Origin: an uncultured Burkholderiales bacterium
GTDB lineage: Bacteria > Pseudomonadota > Gammaproteobacteria > Burkholderiales > Burkholderiaceae_C
Direction of reading: 5' to 3'
Assembly (NCBI GenBank): GCA_903886485.1
Contig: CAISMH010000011.1
Coordinates: forward strand, 310,001 to 374,000
DNA length: 64,000 bases
This document shows, in pieces, positions 44,627-53,158 of this stretch. The position numbers and the translations under genes are program-made. The number at the start of each line of letters is the position of its first letter. The stretch's first letter is position 1. The notes under the pieces are model-generated. The model was not told the origin of the DNA. It saw only the letters and a program-made list of their open reading frames with translations, and searched no databases.

Positions 44627-45427
44627 ATGAAGACGACGGCACATTTCAAGCAACTGCTGCTCGGACTGGTAGTGCCCACTGCCGTTGTCGTGCTGTGGCA
44701 GGTGATGGGCAACATGCCCGGCATGGCCGGCATCTTGCCCACCCCTTCCAAGGTGGTCGAGGGCTGGCACGGCTGGATCTTTGGTCAAGCGGGCTTGGGG
44801 CTCAATCCCTACCTTGGCACTTGGCTGTCCAACGTGGAGTACTCCTCGATGCGCGTGGCACAGGGCTTTGTGCTGGCTGCGCTCATTGGTGTGCCGCTGG
44901 GGCTGTTGATTGGATGGAGCAAATTCATCTCCCAAATGTTGGACCCGCTGATTCAAAGCCTGCGCCCGATCCCGATCACGGCTTGGTTGCCGTTCTCGAT
45001 CGCGGTGTTTGGCATTCGCGATGTGGGCTCCATCTTTTTGATTTTCCTCGGTGGCTTTTATGCCATCGTGGTCAATGCCACCCAAGGCGCGCGCGACGTG
45101 GACCGCAACTTGGTGCGTGCCGCCTTGATGATGGGCGCGAGCCGCGCCCAGCTCTTGTACCGCGTGGTGTTGCCTGCGGCCATGCCTTCCATCTTCACGG
45201 GTCTGCGCATTGGCTTGGGTATTTCATGGACGGCCGTGATCGTGTCCGAAATGGTCGCCGTCAAGTCGGGCCTCGGCTATGTGCTGTGGGACGCCTATTA
45301 CGTCGGTCGCATGGACATCGTGCTAGCCGACATGGTGTCCATCGGGGCCATGGGTTACATCAGCGACCGCCTCATTGTGTTCATTGAACGCAAGATTTTG
45401 GTTTGGCGCATTTTGCAAAGTCATTGA
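44627..45427 (+). CDS. ABC transporter permease (SsuC/TauC type)
   Basis: A 266-residue inner-membrane permease with about six helices. It starts MKTTAHFKQLLLGLVVPTAV after an AGGA ribosome site. The BPD_transp_1 coupling region is NLVRAALMMGASRAQLLYRV followed by VLPAAMPSIFTGLRIGLGIS, and SLRPIPITAWLPFSIAVFGI is typical of SsuC/TauC. It sits 15 bases after the binding-protein gene and seven before the ATPase gene, making a complete importer. Confidence 0.92.
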   Translation: MKTTAHFKQLLLGLVVPTAVVVLWQVMGNMPGMAGILPTPSKVVEGWHGWIFGQAGLGLNPYLGTWLSNVEYSSMRVAQGFVLAALIGVPLGLLIGWSKFISQMLDPLIQSLRPIPITAWLPFSIAVFGIRDVGSIFLIFLGGFYAIVVNATQGARDVDRNLVRAALMMGASRAQLLYRVVLPAAMPSIFTGLRIGLGISWTAVIVSEMVAVKSGLGYVLWDAYYVGRMDIVLADMVSIGAMGYISDRLIVFIERKILVWRILQSH

Positions 45428-45434
45428 AATTCTT

Positions 45435-46193
45435 ATGTCCAATATCACTGTCCAAGACCTTTGCAAAATTTATCCCGGTCAACCGCCGGTCAAAGCACTC
45501 GACCACATCAACCTCGATGTCCCACCGGGTGAGTTTGTGGCTTTGCTCGGCCCTTCGGGGTGTGGCAAGTCCACCTTGCTCAACCTGATTGCGGGTTTTG
45601 AGTCGCCCAGCACGGGCGTGCTTGAAGTCAACCAACAAGCGGTGCATGCCCCAGGGCCTGAGCGTGGCGTGGTGTTCCAAGAAGCCGCGTTGTTCCCTTG
45701 GCTGACGGTGTGGGAGAACGTCATCTTTGGTCCGCAAATGCAAGGCCTGCCCAAGTCCGAGTACGAAGACCGTGCCCATGAAATGCTCAGCATCGTGGGC
45801 TTGGGTGATTTCAAAAACCACTTGCCCGTGCAACTCTCGGGTGGCATGCGCCAGCGGGTGGGCATTGCCCGCATCTTGACCTTGGGTTCGCGCGTGCTGT
45901 TGATGGATGAGCCCTTTGGTGCGCTCGACGCGCAAACCCGACTCACCATGCAAGAGTTGTTGTTGTCGGTGTGGCAAAAGCTCAAGCCGACCATCATCTT
46001 TGTCACGCACGACATCGACGAAGCCATCTTCTTGGCCAGCACCATCTATGTGATGTCGGCACGACCTGGGCGCATTCAATCCAAGATCAACGTGCCTTTG
46101 GCGCGTCCTCGCACCGTGGCTGACACCGCGAGCGAGGCCTTCAGTGCCATGAAGCTCGACATCCTCAACCTCATCCGACACGACCATGGCTAA
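45435..46193 (+). CDS. ABC transporter ATP-binding protein (SsuB/TauB type)
   Basis: A 252-residue ATPase starting MSNITVQDLCKIYPGQPPVK. Walker A is GPSGCGKST, Q-loop VVFQEAALFPWLTVWENV, signature LSGGMRQRVGIARIL, Walker B RVLLMDEPFGALD, and H-loop VTHDIDEAIFL. All motifs are canonical. It powers the importer formed with the two preceding genes and overlaps the next gene by eight bases, which ties the hydrolase to the transporter. Confidence 0.94.
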   Translation: MSNITVQDLCKIYPGQPPVKALDHINLDVPPGEFVALLGPSGCGKSTLLNLIAGFESPSTGVLEVNQQAVHAPGPERGVVFQEAALFPWLTVWENVIFGPQMQGLPKSEYEDRAHEMLSIVGLGDFKNHLPVQLSGGMRQRVGIARILTLGSRVLLMDEPFGALDAQTRLTMQELLLSVWQKLKPTIIFVTHDIDEAIFLASTIYVMSARPGRIQSKINVPLARPRTVADTASEAFSAMKLDILNLIRHDHG

Positions 46194-47064
46194 TCCCCGC
46201 ATCCCTTACCGTTTCTCCGACGAAGGTCCGCAGTTGGTGGCGCCGCCAGAAGGCGCGATCTTGGTTCACTTGGTGGTCAACGTGGAGCATTGGCAGTTCG
46301 ATGCCAGCATGCCGCGCACCATCATCACGCCCCCGCATGGCAAAGAAACTGTGCCTGATGTGCCCAACTTCAGCTGGGTCGACTACGGCATGCGTGCGGG
46401 GTTGCCCCGCATCATCAACGCCATTCACAGCCGTGGTTTGCCTGCGTCCACAAGCTTCAACGCCGGTGTGATTCACGCTTACCCACGCGCGGCAGAAGCC
46501 ATGCATGCCGCAGGCTGGGAGTTCATTGGCCACGGCGTGCATCAAAAGGCGCTGAACCATGCCGAGGGTGAAGAGGCGCTGATCGCCACCAGCCTTGACA
46601 TGATCGAGTCGTTCACAGGCAAGCGTCCTCAGGGTTGGTTGAGCCCGGGCTTGCGCGAGTCCCACGACACGCCCGATATTTTGAAAAAGCTCGGCGTGAA
46701 CTACGTGTTCGATTGGGTGGTCGACGATGTGCCGCATTGGATGCACACCAAGAACGGCCCCCTCATGGCCCTGCCTTACAACCTAGAAGTCAACGACTCC
46801 ATCATTTACGCGATTGAAAAACACGCCTCGGACGAAATGTTCCAGCGCCTGTCCAACACCCTGAGTTTGTTCAAGCGCGAATGCCGCACCCAACCGCGTG
46901 TGTTGTCCTTGGGCTTGCACCCGCATTTGATCGGCGTGCCCCACCGTTTTGAGAGCTTCGAAAGAATGCTCGACTTGCTCATGGCGACACCCGAGGTGTG
47001 CTTTGTCACAGGCGAAAAAATCGCCCAGTGGTATGCCGCCCAAGTGCCTGCCCCCACCCACTGA
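46186..47064 (+). CDS. PuuE/cyclic-imide-hydrolase-like polysaccharide deacetylase-fold hydrolase
   Basis: A 292-residue protein with a NodB-type barrel of the PuuE class. Motifs: ILVHLVVNVEHWQFD, NFSWVDYGMRAGLPRI, STSFNAGVIHAYPRAAEAMH, WEFIGHGVHQKALNHAEGEE, GWLSPGLRESHDTPDILKKL and LSLGLHPHLIGVPHRFESFE. Relatives include metal-independent allantoinase PuuE and bacterial cyclic imide hydrolases of similar length (from memory). These open ring amides or imides, and an amidase in the same operon could act on the half-amide. A true polysaccharide deacetylase is unlikely: there is no signal peptide. It overlaps the ATPase gene by eight bases. Confidence 0.8.
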   Translation: MANPRIPYRFSDEGPQLVAPPEGAILVHLVVNVEHWQFDASMPRTIITPPHGKETVPDVPNFSWVDYGMRAGLPRIINAIHSRGLPASTSFNAGVIHAYPRAAEAMHAAGWEFIGHGVHQKALNHAEGEEALIATSLDMIESFTGKRPQGWLSPGLRESHDTPDILKKLGVNYVFDWVVDDVPHWMHTKNGPLMALPYNLEVNDSIIYAIEKHASDEMFQRLSNTLSLFKRECRTQPRVLSLGLHPHLIGVPHRFESFERMLDLLMATPEVCFVTGEKIAQWYAAQVPAPTH

Positions 47065-47087
47065 CCCCCACTTCACAGAAAGCATCT

Positions 47088-47870
47088 ATGAACTTAGAAC
47101 TGACCGGACAACGTGTCCTCATCACCGGTGGCTCCAAAGGTATTGGTCTTGCGATTGCGCAAGCGTTCGCCGCCGAAGGCGCCAAGCCTGTCTTGGTGTC
47201 GCGTGACCGTGCCAACTTGACCCATGCGGTGCAAGCCATTGAAGCCGCCCACCACATCACGCCCGAAGTGTTTGAAGCTGATTTGAGCTTGCCCGGTTCG
47301 GCCGACCAGCTGTGCCAGCAGGTGGGCGACATCGACGTGTTGGTGAACAACGCAGGCGCCATCCCCGGCGGCAGCATTCACGACATCACCGAAGAGCGTT
47401 GGCGCCAAGCGTGGGAGCTCAAGCTCTACAGCTACATCAACCTGACCCGCGCTTATTTGCCCAGTATGGAAATACGCGGCAAAGGCGTGGTGGCCAACAT
47501 CATCGGCATGGCCGGTGCGGCGCCTCGCTATGAATACATCTGCGGCTCGGCCGCCAATGCCGCGCTGATCGCGTTCACCCAAGGCTTGGGTGGCGGCACG
47601 GTGCGCCAAGGGGTGCGCGTGTTTGGCATCAACCCCTCGCCCACGCGCAGCGACCGCATGCAAGGCATGTTGCAGCAGCAAGCCACCACCAAGTTGGGTG
47701 ACGCTTCGCGCTGGCAAGAGCTGACCTTGGGCCTGCCCTTTGGCCGCTTGGCCGAACCCGACGAAATGGCGAAGCTGACCGTGTTTTGCGCGTCACCGCT
47801 GTGCGGGTATTTGAGTGGCAGCGTCATCAACGTGGACGGTGGCCAGATGTTCACCACACCGAGCAAATAA
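47088..47870 (+). CDS. SDR-family protein with altered catalytic tetrad
   Basis: A 260-residue Rossmann protein starting MNLELTGQRVLITGGSKGIG. The nucleotide loop GGSKGIGLA and the NNAGAIPGG motif are intact, and the C-terminal PFGRLAEPDEMAKLTVF is usual. In the active-site stretch YEYICGSAANAALIAF neither Tyr148 nor Tyr150 is followed at +4 by Lys (Cys and Ser instead), and the Lys position appears to be Asn157. Some SDR subfamilies carry such a GSAxNAAL motif (recollection). In the pathway it could be a 3-hydroxyacyl-CoA dehydrogenase-like step or a non-redox protein. It follows the hydrolase by 23 bases. Confidence 0.82.
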   Translation: MNLELTGQRVLITGGSKGIGLAIAQAFAAEGAKPVLVSRDRANLTHAVQAIEAAHHITPEVFEADLSLPGSADQLCQQVGDIDVLVNNAGAIPGGSIHDITEERWRQAWELKLYSYINLTRAYLPSMEIRGKGVVANIIGMAGAAPRYEYICGSAANAALIAFTQGLGGGTVRQGVRVFGINPSPTRSDRMQGMLQQQATTKLGDASRWQELTLGLPFGRLAEPDEMAKLTVFCASPLCGYLSGSVINVDGGQMFTTPSK

Positions 47871-47872
47871 AC

Positions 47873-49027
47873 ATGAGCCGACAAGATTTTCCTGAGCTGC
47901 GCGAAGGTGTGCGCCAAGTGGTGTCTGCCTTTGATTCACGTTATTGGCAAGAGGTGGATGAGGCGCGCGCCTTTCCAGAAAAATTCGTCACCGCCTTGAC
48001 CGAAGCGGGTTGGTTGTCTGCCCTCATTCCGGAGGAATACGGTGGCTCCAACCTGAGCCTGACCGAAGCCAGTGTGATCATGGAAGAGATCAACCGCGCT
48101 GGTGGCAACTCGGGTGCGTGCCATGGCCAGATGTATGTCATGGGCTGTGTGGTGCGTCATGGCTCCAAGGCGCAAAAAGAAGCCTTGCTCCCGAAGATCG
48201 CCTCGGGCGAATTGCGCATGCAGTCGATGGCGGTGACAGAGCCCACCACGGGCTCGGACACCACCCAACTCAAAACCGTGGCGGTGCGCCAAGGCGACCA
48301 CTATGTGGTGAACGGGCAAAAGGTCTGGACCTCGCGCTTGCAGCACTCCGACTACATGCTGCTGTTGGCCCGCACCACGCCATTGGCGGAGGTGAAGAAA
48401 AAGTCAGAAGGTTTGTCTGTGTTTCTGGTGGACTTGCGCGAAGAGGTGGGCAAGTCCATCACGGTCAAACCCATCCGCAACATGGTCAACCACGAGACCA
48501 ACGAAATCTTCATCGACAACCTGCGCATTCCGGTGGAGAACCGCATTGGCGAAGAAGGCAAGGGCTTGAAGTACATCATGGACGGCTTGAATGCCGAACG
48601 CATTTTGATTGCCGCCGAGTGCGTGGGCGATGGCTATTGGTTCATCGACCGTGCCACTCAGTACGCCAAAGAGCGCGTGGTCTTTGGGCGCTCGATTGCG
48701 CACAACCAAGGCATTCAATTCCCCATTGCCAAGGCCCATGTGAATGTGGAGGCCGCCAGCTTGATGCGCTATGAAGCCGCACGTTTGTTCGATGCCGGTG
48801 TGGCCTGTGGTGCCGAGGCGAATATGTCCAAACTCCTCGCCGCCGATGCCTCGTGGGAAGCGGCCAACGTGTGTTTGCAAACCCACGGCGGGTTTGGCTT
48901 TGCCGCCGAGTACGACATTGAACGTAAATTCCGCGAGACACGCCTCTACCAAGTGGCACCCATTTCAACCAACTTGATCTTGTCCTACGTGGGTGAACAC
49001 GTGCTGGGCATGCCCAAGTCGTATTGA
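47873..49027 (+). CDS. Acyl-CoA dehydrogenase
   Basis: A 384-residue flavoprotein. It has an N-terminal helical domain (WLSALIPEEYGGSNLSLTEA), the FAD-binding MQSMAVTEPTTGSDTTQLKT and VVNGQKVWTSRLQHSDYML, and C-terminal ERVVFGRSIAHNQGIQFPIA and CLQTHGGFGFAAEYDIERKF. At the usual catalytic-Glu site (YEGT) it has Tyr359-Gln360 (LYQVAPISTN). A Glu at 242 in GLNAERILIAA matches the alternative base of isovaleryl-CoA dehydrogenase, so activity is plausible. It would introduce the alpha,beta double bond on a CoA ester. It starts two bases after the SDR stop. Confidence 0.9.
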   Translation: MSRQDFPELREGVRQVVSAFDSRYWQEVDEARAFPEKFVTALTEAGWLSALIPEEYGGSNLSLTEASVIMEEINRAGGNSGACHGQMYVMGCVVRHGSKAQKEALLPKIASGELRMQSMAVTEPTTGSDTTQLKTVAVRQGDHYVVNGQKVWTSRLQHSDYMLLLARTTPLAEVKKKSEGLSVFLVDLREEVGKSITVKPIRNMVNHETNEIFIDNLRIPVENRIGEEGKGLKYIMDGLNAERILIAAECVGDGYWFIDRATQYAKERVVFGRSIAHNQGIQFPIAKAHVNVEAASLMRYEAARLFDAGVACGAEANMSKLLAADASWEAANVCLQTHGGFGFAAEYDIERKFRETRLYQVAPISTNLILSYVGEHVLGMPKSY

Positions 49028-49036
49028 GCGTACGGC

Positions 49037-49843
49037 ATGTCTCATCCCTCCTTGCCTGACTACACCACCTTGGCGTGCACGCGCGTGTCCGACCATGTGT
49101 TGCAGGTGTGCCTGAACCGTCCCGATGTGGGCAATGCCTTGAACACGCAAATGGGCGTGGACTTGCTGGATCTGTGGACGCGCCTGACCGATGTGCCGGG
49201 CGAGGTGCGCTGTGTGGTGTTCACGGGGGCAGGCCAGAAAATATTTTGTGGCGGCGGAGACCTCAAAGAGCGCAACGGCATGACGCCGCAAGCGTGGCAG
49301 CACCAACACGAAATTTTTGAGCGTTTGTATTGGGCCTTGATTGACTTGCCCCTGCCCGTCATCGGTGCCATCAACGGTCACGCCTATGGCGGCGGCTTGG
49401 AGATGGCGCTGTGCTGCGATTTTTTGTACGCCAGCCAAGACGCACGCTTTGCCTTGCCCGAGGTCACGCTGGGCATCATGCCGGGCATGGGCGGCACACA
49501 AAACCTGCCCCGCGCCTTGGGCGAGCGACGCGCCAAAGAATTGGCCTTGACAGGTCGCCCTTTCAGCGCCGCACAAGCCTGTGAGTGGGGATTGGTCAAC
49601 CAAGTCGCACCCGCCGATCAGGTGCTCGCCGTGGCACTGGAGACGGCGCATCGCATCGCGGCCAACGCGCCGTTGTCGGTGCGACAAATTAAAAAGTCCA
49701 TCCGCTACGGCGGGCAAATGGAGTTGCGCACGGCCTATCGGTTCGAGGTCGAGGCCTACAACCGCTTGGTGGACACCGACGACCGACGCGAAGGCGTGGC
49801 CGCCTTCAACGACAAACGCCCGCCCGTGTTCAAAGGCCGTTGA
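49037..49843 (+). CDS. Enoyl-CoA hydratase/isomerase family protein
   Basis: A 268-residue crotonase. Unlike the first crotonase of this operon it keeps both catalytic Glu: AYGGGLEMALCCDF and LPEVTLGIMPGMGGTQNLPR. The oxyanion-hole segment is TGAGQKIFCGGGDLKERNGM. It should hydrate an enoyl-CoA made by the acyl-CoA dehydrogenase nine bases upstream. Its last codons overlap one possible start of the MmgE/PrpD gene. Confidence 0.92.
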   Translation: MSHPSLPDYTTLACTRVSDHVLQVCLNRPDVGNALNTQMGVDLLDLWTRLTDVPGEVRCVVFTGAGQKIFCGGGDLKERNGMTPQAWQHQHEIFERLYWALIDLPLPVIGAINGHAYGGGLEMALCCDFLYASQDARFALPEVTLGIMPGMGGTQNLPRALGERRAKELALTGRPFSAAQACEWGLVNQVAPADQVLAVALETAHRIAANAPLSVRQIKKSIRYGGQMELRTAYRFEVEAYNRLVDTDDRREGVAAFNDKRPPVFKGR

Positions 49844-49860
49844 GTCACACCGAGGCCCGC

Positions 49861-51237
49861 GTGAGTTCTGCCCACACGCCCTCTTGGACCGAGCAATTGC
49901 TGGCCCTACAAGGCCGCCCCATCACCGACCCAGATCGTCGCCGCGCAGCCCTGCATCTGTTGGATTGGCTCGGCTGCGTGCTGCTGGGCCACACCTCACC
50001 AGCGGGTGAGGCCCTGAGCCGCTGGGCGGCCAAGACCGCAGCGGGCCCGTGTTGGACAGTGGGTGGCTTGCACCTCGGCAGCGAGGCCGCGGCTTTGGTC
50101 AACGGTGGCTTGGGCAATGTGGATGAGCTGGACGACTTGCACCGCGCCGCCGTGGTCCACCCCGCCGACACCATCATGGCCGCTGCACTGGCGGTGGCCC
50201 AGCGCGAACAGGCCACACCGCATGCACTGCTGGATGCCATCGTGCGTGGTTATGAGGTGGCCATCCGTGTGGGCCTGCTGGCAGGCACCGTGCATTACCG
50301 GCACTGGTACAGCACAGCCACCTGCGGGGTGTTTGGCGCAGCGACCGCCAGCGCCAGTGTGTTGCAACTCGATGCCACACAAGCCATGCACGCCTTGGCC
50401 CAAGCCGGCATGCAAGCCAGCGGCGTCTGGCAGTGCCGCTTGGAGCCCGGATTCTCTAAACAACTGGCGGCCGGTCGCAGTGCGCAATCGGGGCTCATGG
50501 CTGCGGACTGGGCCGCGGCGGGAATGACAGGGCCGCGCTTCATCCTCGAAGGCGAACAGGGTTGGTTGAGCGCCACCCACAGCAAGCCCAACGCCGTGCA
50601 TGCCGCCGCGGTGTTGCGCCCCGCGCCTAACGCCGCGTGGTTGATCCACGAGGTCAGCTTCAAGCCTTGGCCTGCTTGTCGGCATGTGCATCCGGCCATC
50701 ACCTGTGCGCTGCAACTGCATGGCCAAGTGGGCGATGTGAACCAGATCACGCACATGGAACTCAGCACCTACCAAACCGCGCTGGACTTTGCCGACCAAG
50801 CGCAGCCACACACCCGCCAGCAAGCGCGCTTTAGCTTGCAGCACGCCGTCGCCGTGGCTTTGTTGCGGGGCGATTTTGGGCTGGCAGACACACAGCCGCA
50901 GTCCTTGGCGCAGCCAGCTCTGACGCGCTTGCGCGCGCTCACCCAAGTCCGCGCTGCAGCGCGCTGGAACCGCGCCTACCCCGCGCATTACGGGGCGCAG
51001 TTGCGTGTGCACTTGCGCAGTGGGGAGATCTTGCAGGCTCGCGTGTCAGACGCGCTAGGCGATCCAGAAGCGCCGATGTCCGACGCGATGGTGCTCGCCA
51101 AGGCCACGCGTGTCATGCAAGCGGCGGGCTATGCAACGCAGGCGGTCATCTCGCTCACGCAGGTGTGTGCGGACTTGCCTCGGGCGAGATCGTTGACGCC
51201 GCTGTGGCAGGCCCTGCGTCAGCTCAGCAAGGCATGA
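49861..51237 (+). CDS. MmgE/PrpD family protein
   Basis: A 458-residue protein of the MmgE/PrpD fold, which includes 2-methylcitrate dehydratase, cis-aconitate decarboxylase and iminodisuccinate epimerase. Motifs: LHLLDWLGCVLLGHTSPAGE, NGGLGNVDELDDLHRAAVVH, PADTIMAAALAVAQRE, YEVAIRVGLLAG, SATHSKPNAVHAAAV-like region and EVSFKPWPACRHVHPAITCA. I chose the GTG at 49861, which follows GAGG by five bases; a TTG at 49840 would extend it. It is the last gene of the operon and may process a di- or tricarboxylate. The exact reaction is unknown. Confidence 0.85.
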   Translation: MSSAHTPSWTEQLLALQGRPITDPDRRRAALHLLDWLGCVLLGHTSPAGEALSRWAAKTAAGPCWTVGGLHLGSEAAALVNGGLGNVDELDDLHRAAVVHPADTIMAAALAVAQREQATPHALLDAIVRGYEVAIRVGLLAGTVHYRHWYSTATCGVFGAATASASVLQLDATQAMHALAQAGMQASGVWQCRLEPGFSKQLAAGRSAQSGLMAADWAAAGMTGPRFILEGEQGWLSATHSKPNAVHAAAVLRPAPNAAWLIHEVSFKPWPACRHVHPAITCALQLHGQVGDVNQITHMELSTYQTALDFADQAQPHTRQQARFSLQHAVAVALLRGDFGLADTQPQSLAQPALTRLRALTQVRAAARWNRAYPAHYGAQLRVHLRSGEILQARVSDALGDPEAPMSDAMVLAKATRVMQAAGYATQAVISLTQVCADLPRARSLTPLWQALRQLSKA

Positions 51238-51242
51238 GTCGC

Positions 51243-52145
51243 TCAGGACGCAGGATTGGAGGCGCGTGCGGGCCACAACACCGATGCAATGGCGGCCACC
51301 ACCAACAGCACGGCCATCCAGTCTTGCCAGTGCAGCACTTCACCCAACCACCAAGCGCCCGTGAAGACACCAAGGACGGGGATGAACATCACGCTCAGGC
51401 TCGATGCCAAGGGCGGCAAGCTGCGCGCCAAGCCCAACCAAGCGGCTTGCGCAAACACAAACACGCCCACGGCGTTGTAGAGCATGGAGGCCCACGTGCT
51501 GGCCGGCGGCATGGCCCACCGGTCCATTTCAAATAAAACCGCCAGCGCGCTCATCACAACAGCCGTCATGCCCGTCATCCAAAACACAATCGTCAGCGTG
51601 GGCACCGTCATCTTGGTGTGACGAATTTGTTGGGTGCCCAAAGCCCATGAGGCGGCCGCGAGCAGGGCGATCAGCACACCCATGGGCTTGCCCGACAAGT
51701 GAACCAACTCGTGCCACAGCAAGAGCAGGGCGGCCAAGCCCGCCAAGACCACCCCCAGCCACGCACGCGGGCGCAGCGGGGACTTGAAAAACAACACGCC
51801 GATCACGGCCGAAAAAATTGGCATGGTGTAGCCCAAGATGGCAGCGCGTCCGCTGGACAAATCTTGCACCGCCAAAATAATCAGCACATGCCAGACAAAC
51901 ATATTGCTGGTGGCCAAAAGCAACAACTCTCGCCATTCGTTGCGCGGCACTTTGAAGGGCACCTTCATGCGCCACAACACCATGCCCAACAAAGGCCAGC
52001 CGATCCACATCGACATGCTGCGAAAGGTGATGGCGGGATAGCCCGTGACACCGATCTTCAAAATCGGCCAGTTCATGCCCCAGACCAAGGTCAAGATGAC
52101 GAGGGTCACCAGCTGTTTGCGTGTGAGTGCGTGTGTGTGGGGCAT
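51243..52145 (-). CDS. EamA/DMT family transporter
   Basis: A 300-residue inner-membrane protein with about ten helices in two EamA repeats. The first starts LVTLVILTLVWGMNWPILKI and the second lies near ASWALGTQQIRHTKMTVPTL. It includes GRAAILGYTMPIFSAVIGVL, typical of drug/metabolite exporters. It is convergent with the catabolic operon, five bases after its stop, and probably unrelated to it. The ATG at 52145 is preferred to a TTG at 52154. The substrate is unknown. Confidence 0.9.
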   Translation of the reverse strand: MPHTHALTRKQLVTLVILTLVWGMNWPILKIGVTGYPAITFRSMSMWIGWPLLGMVLWRMKVPFKVPRNEWRELLLLATSNMFVWHVLIILAVQDLSSGRAAILGYTMPIFSAVIGVLFFKSPLRPRAWLGVVLAGLAALLLLWHELVHLSGKPMGVLIALLAAASWALGTQQIRHTKMTVPTLTIVFWMTGMTAVVMSALAVLFEMDRWAMPPASTWASMLYNAVGVFVFAQAAWLGLARSLPPLASSLSVMFIPVLGVFTGAWWLGEVLHWQDWMAVLLVVAAIASVLWPARASNPAS

Positions 52146-52194
52146 AGAGGCCAAGATGAGCGTCGCGTGTGCGTGACGTGTTCAGACCGTGCGG

Positions 52195-52593
52195 TCAACA
52201 GGCCGTGGTCTCAAACTGGTCGCGCAAGTAAGCCACGATGGCGTTGGAGTCTTGCAGCCAACGTGCTTGACCGTTCGCCTCTGTGATTTTCAAGCAAGGC
52301 ACTTTGGTGGCCCCACTGCCTTGTTGCAGCTCGTCGCGGTGGGTGACGTTGTGTTGGGCGTCGCGCTTTTCAATGGGCAGTGACAGGCGGCGCATTTCTT
52401 GGCGCACCTTGATGCAAAACGGGCAGGTGTTGAACTGGTACAGCGCCAAGCTTTGGCATTGCACATCCACCGCGGCTTGTGCCGCCGCATCACGCTGCAT
52501 GCCCTTGGGGTGTGTGAGGCGCTCTTTGAGCAACATGACGGGGCCCAGCACAAGGCGCAGGGCTTTAAAGAAGGCACGGATGACAGGTTTCAT
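52195..52593 (-). CDS. Glutaredoxin-like / GST N-terminal domain protein
   Basis: A 132-residue protein starting MKPVIRAFFKALRLVLGPVM, a short hydrophobic or amphipathic helix that may anchor it to the membrane. The thioredoxin-like fold follows: LALYQFNTCPFCIKVRQEMR with a CPFC redox motif, then ATKVPCLKITEANGQARWLQ (cis-Pro) and DSNAIVAYLRDQF. It is like the glutaredoxin/GST N-terminal proteins of proteobacteria. The frame continues 26 codons upstream without family support. Divergent from slyD. Confidence 0.8.
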   Translation of the reverse strand: MKPVIRAFFKALRLVLGPVMLLKERLTHPKGMQRDAAAQAAVDVQCQSLALYQFNTCPFCIKVRQEMRRLSLPIEKRDAQHNVTHRDELQQGSGATKVPCLKITEANGQARWLQDSNAIVAYLRDQFETTAC

Positions 52594-52684
52594 GGGGGTG
52601 AATGGTAAGGCTTGGTGACGAGACACCTCAGAGGAGCCACCCCAGAGGTCGTGGACAATGGCGTTTTTCATTCAAAGCCTCGCC

Positions 52685-53155
52685 ATGCAGATCATTCAAG
52701 ACACGGCCGTCACTCTCAAATATCAAGTCACCACGCCCGCAGGCAAGCCCTTGGACGCGGGGCATTTGTCGTATCTGCACGGCGGCTATGACAACATTTT
52801 TCCGAAGGTCGAAGCGGCCCTCAACGGTCAAGCGGTGGGCTTTGCCGTCAAGTTGGAGTTGAGCGCCGAAGACGCCTTTGGCGAACGCGACGAATCCTTG
52901 GTGCGTGTGATTCCTAAATCAGAGTTCCCACCCGGCGTGAAAGTGGGCGGTCAGTTACAAGGCGCGGGCGACGATGGTCAGCCGCGCGTGTTCAACGTGG
53001 TGAAGATCAAAGGCCCCGAAGTGCACCTAGACGGCAACCACGCGTTGGCTGGTCAAGCGCTGCGTTTCAGTGGCACCGTGACGGAGGTGCGCGCCGCCAG
53101 CACTGAAGAAATTGCCCACCGCCACGTGCATGGTGCACATGGGCATCAACATTAA
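52685..53155 (+). CDS. FKBP-type peptidyl-prolyl isomerase, SlyD-like
   Basis: A 156-residue prolyl isomerase and metallochaperone-like protein. It starts MQIIQDTAVTLKYQVTTPAG; FKBP core motifs are LSYLHGGYDNIFPKVEAAL, ELSAEDAFGERDESLVRVIP (the insert-in-flap side) and FPPGVKVGGQLQ. The C-terminus is His-rich (HRHVHGAHGHQH), as in nickel-binding SlyD. The 52658 frame start lacks a ribosome site, so the ATG at 52685 is chosen. The RecG-like regulator follows after three bases. Confidence 0.9.
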   Translation: MQIIQDTAVTLKYQVTTPAGKPLDAGHLSYLHGGYDNIFPKVEAALNGQAVGFAVKLELSAEDAFGERDESLVRVIPKSEFPPGVKVGGQLQGAGDDGQPRVFNVVKIKGPEVHLDGNHALAGQALRFSGTVTEVRAASTEEIAHRHVHGAHGHQH

Positions 53156-53158
53156 TCT

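Noticed and set aside
46186..47064. True polysaccharide or peptidoglycan deacetylase
   Set aside because: There is no signal peptide, the motif pattern is closer to PuuE/imidase proteins, and the neighbours are a transporter and CoA-ester enzymes.
52685..53155. His-rich SlyD tail as a novel feature
   Set aside because: A metal-binding His-rich C-terminus is a known trait of SlyD proteins.
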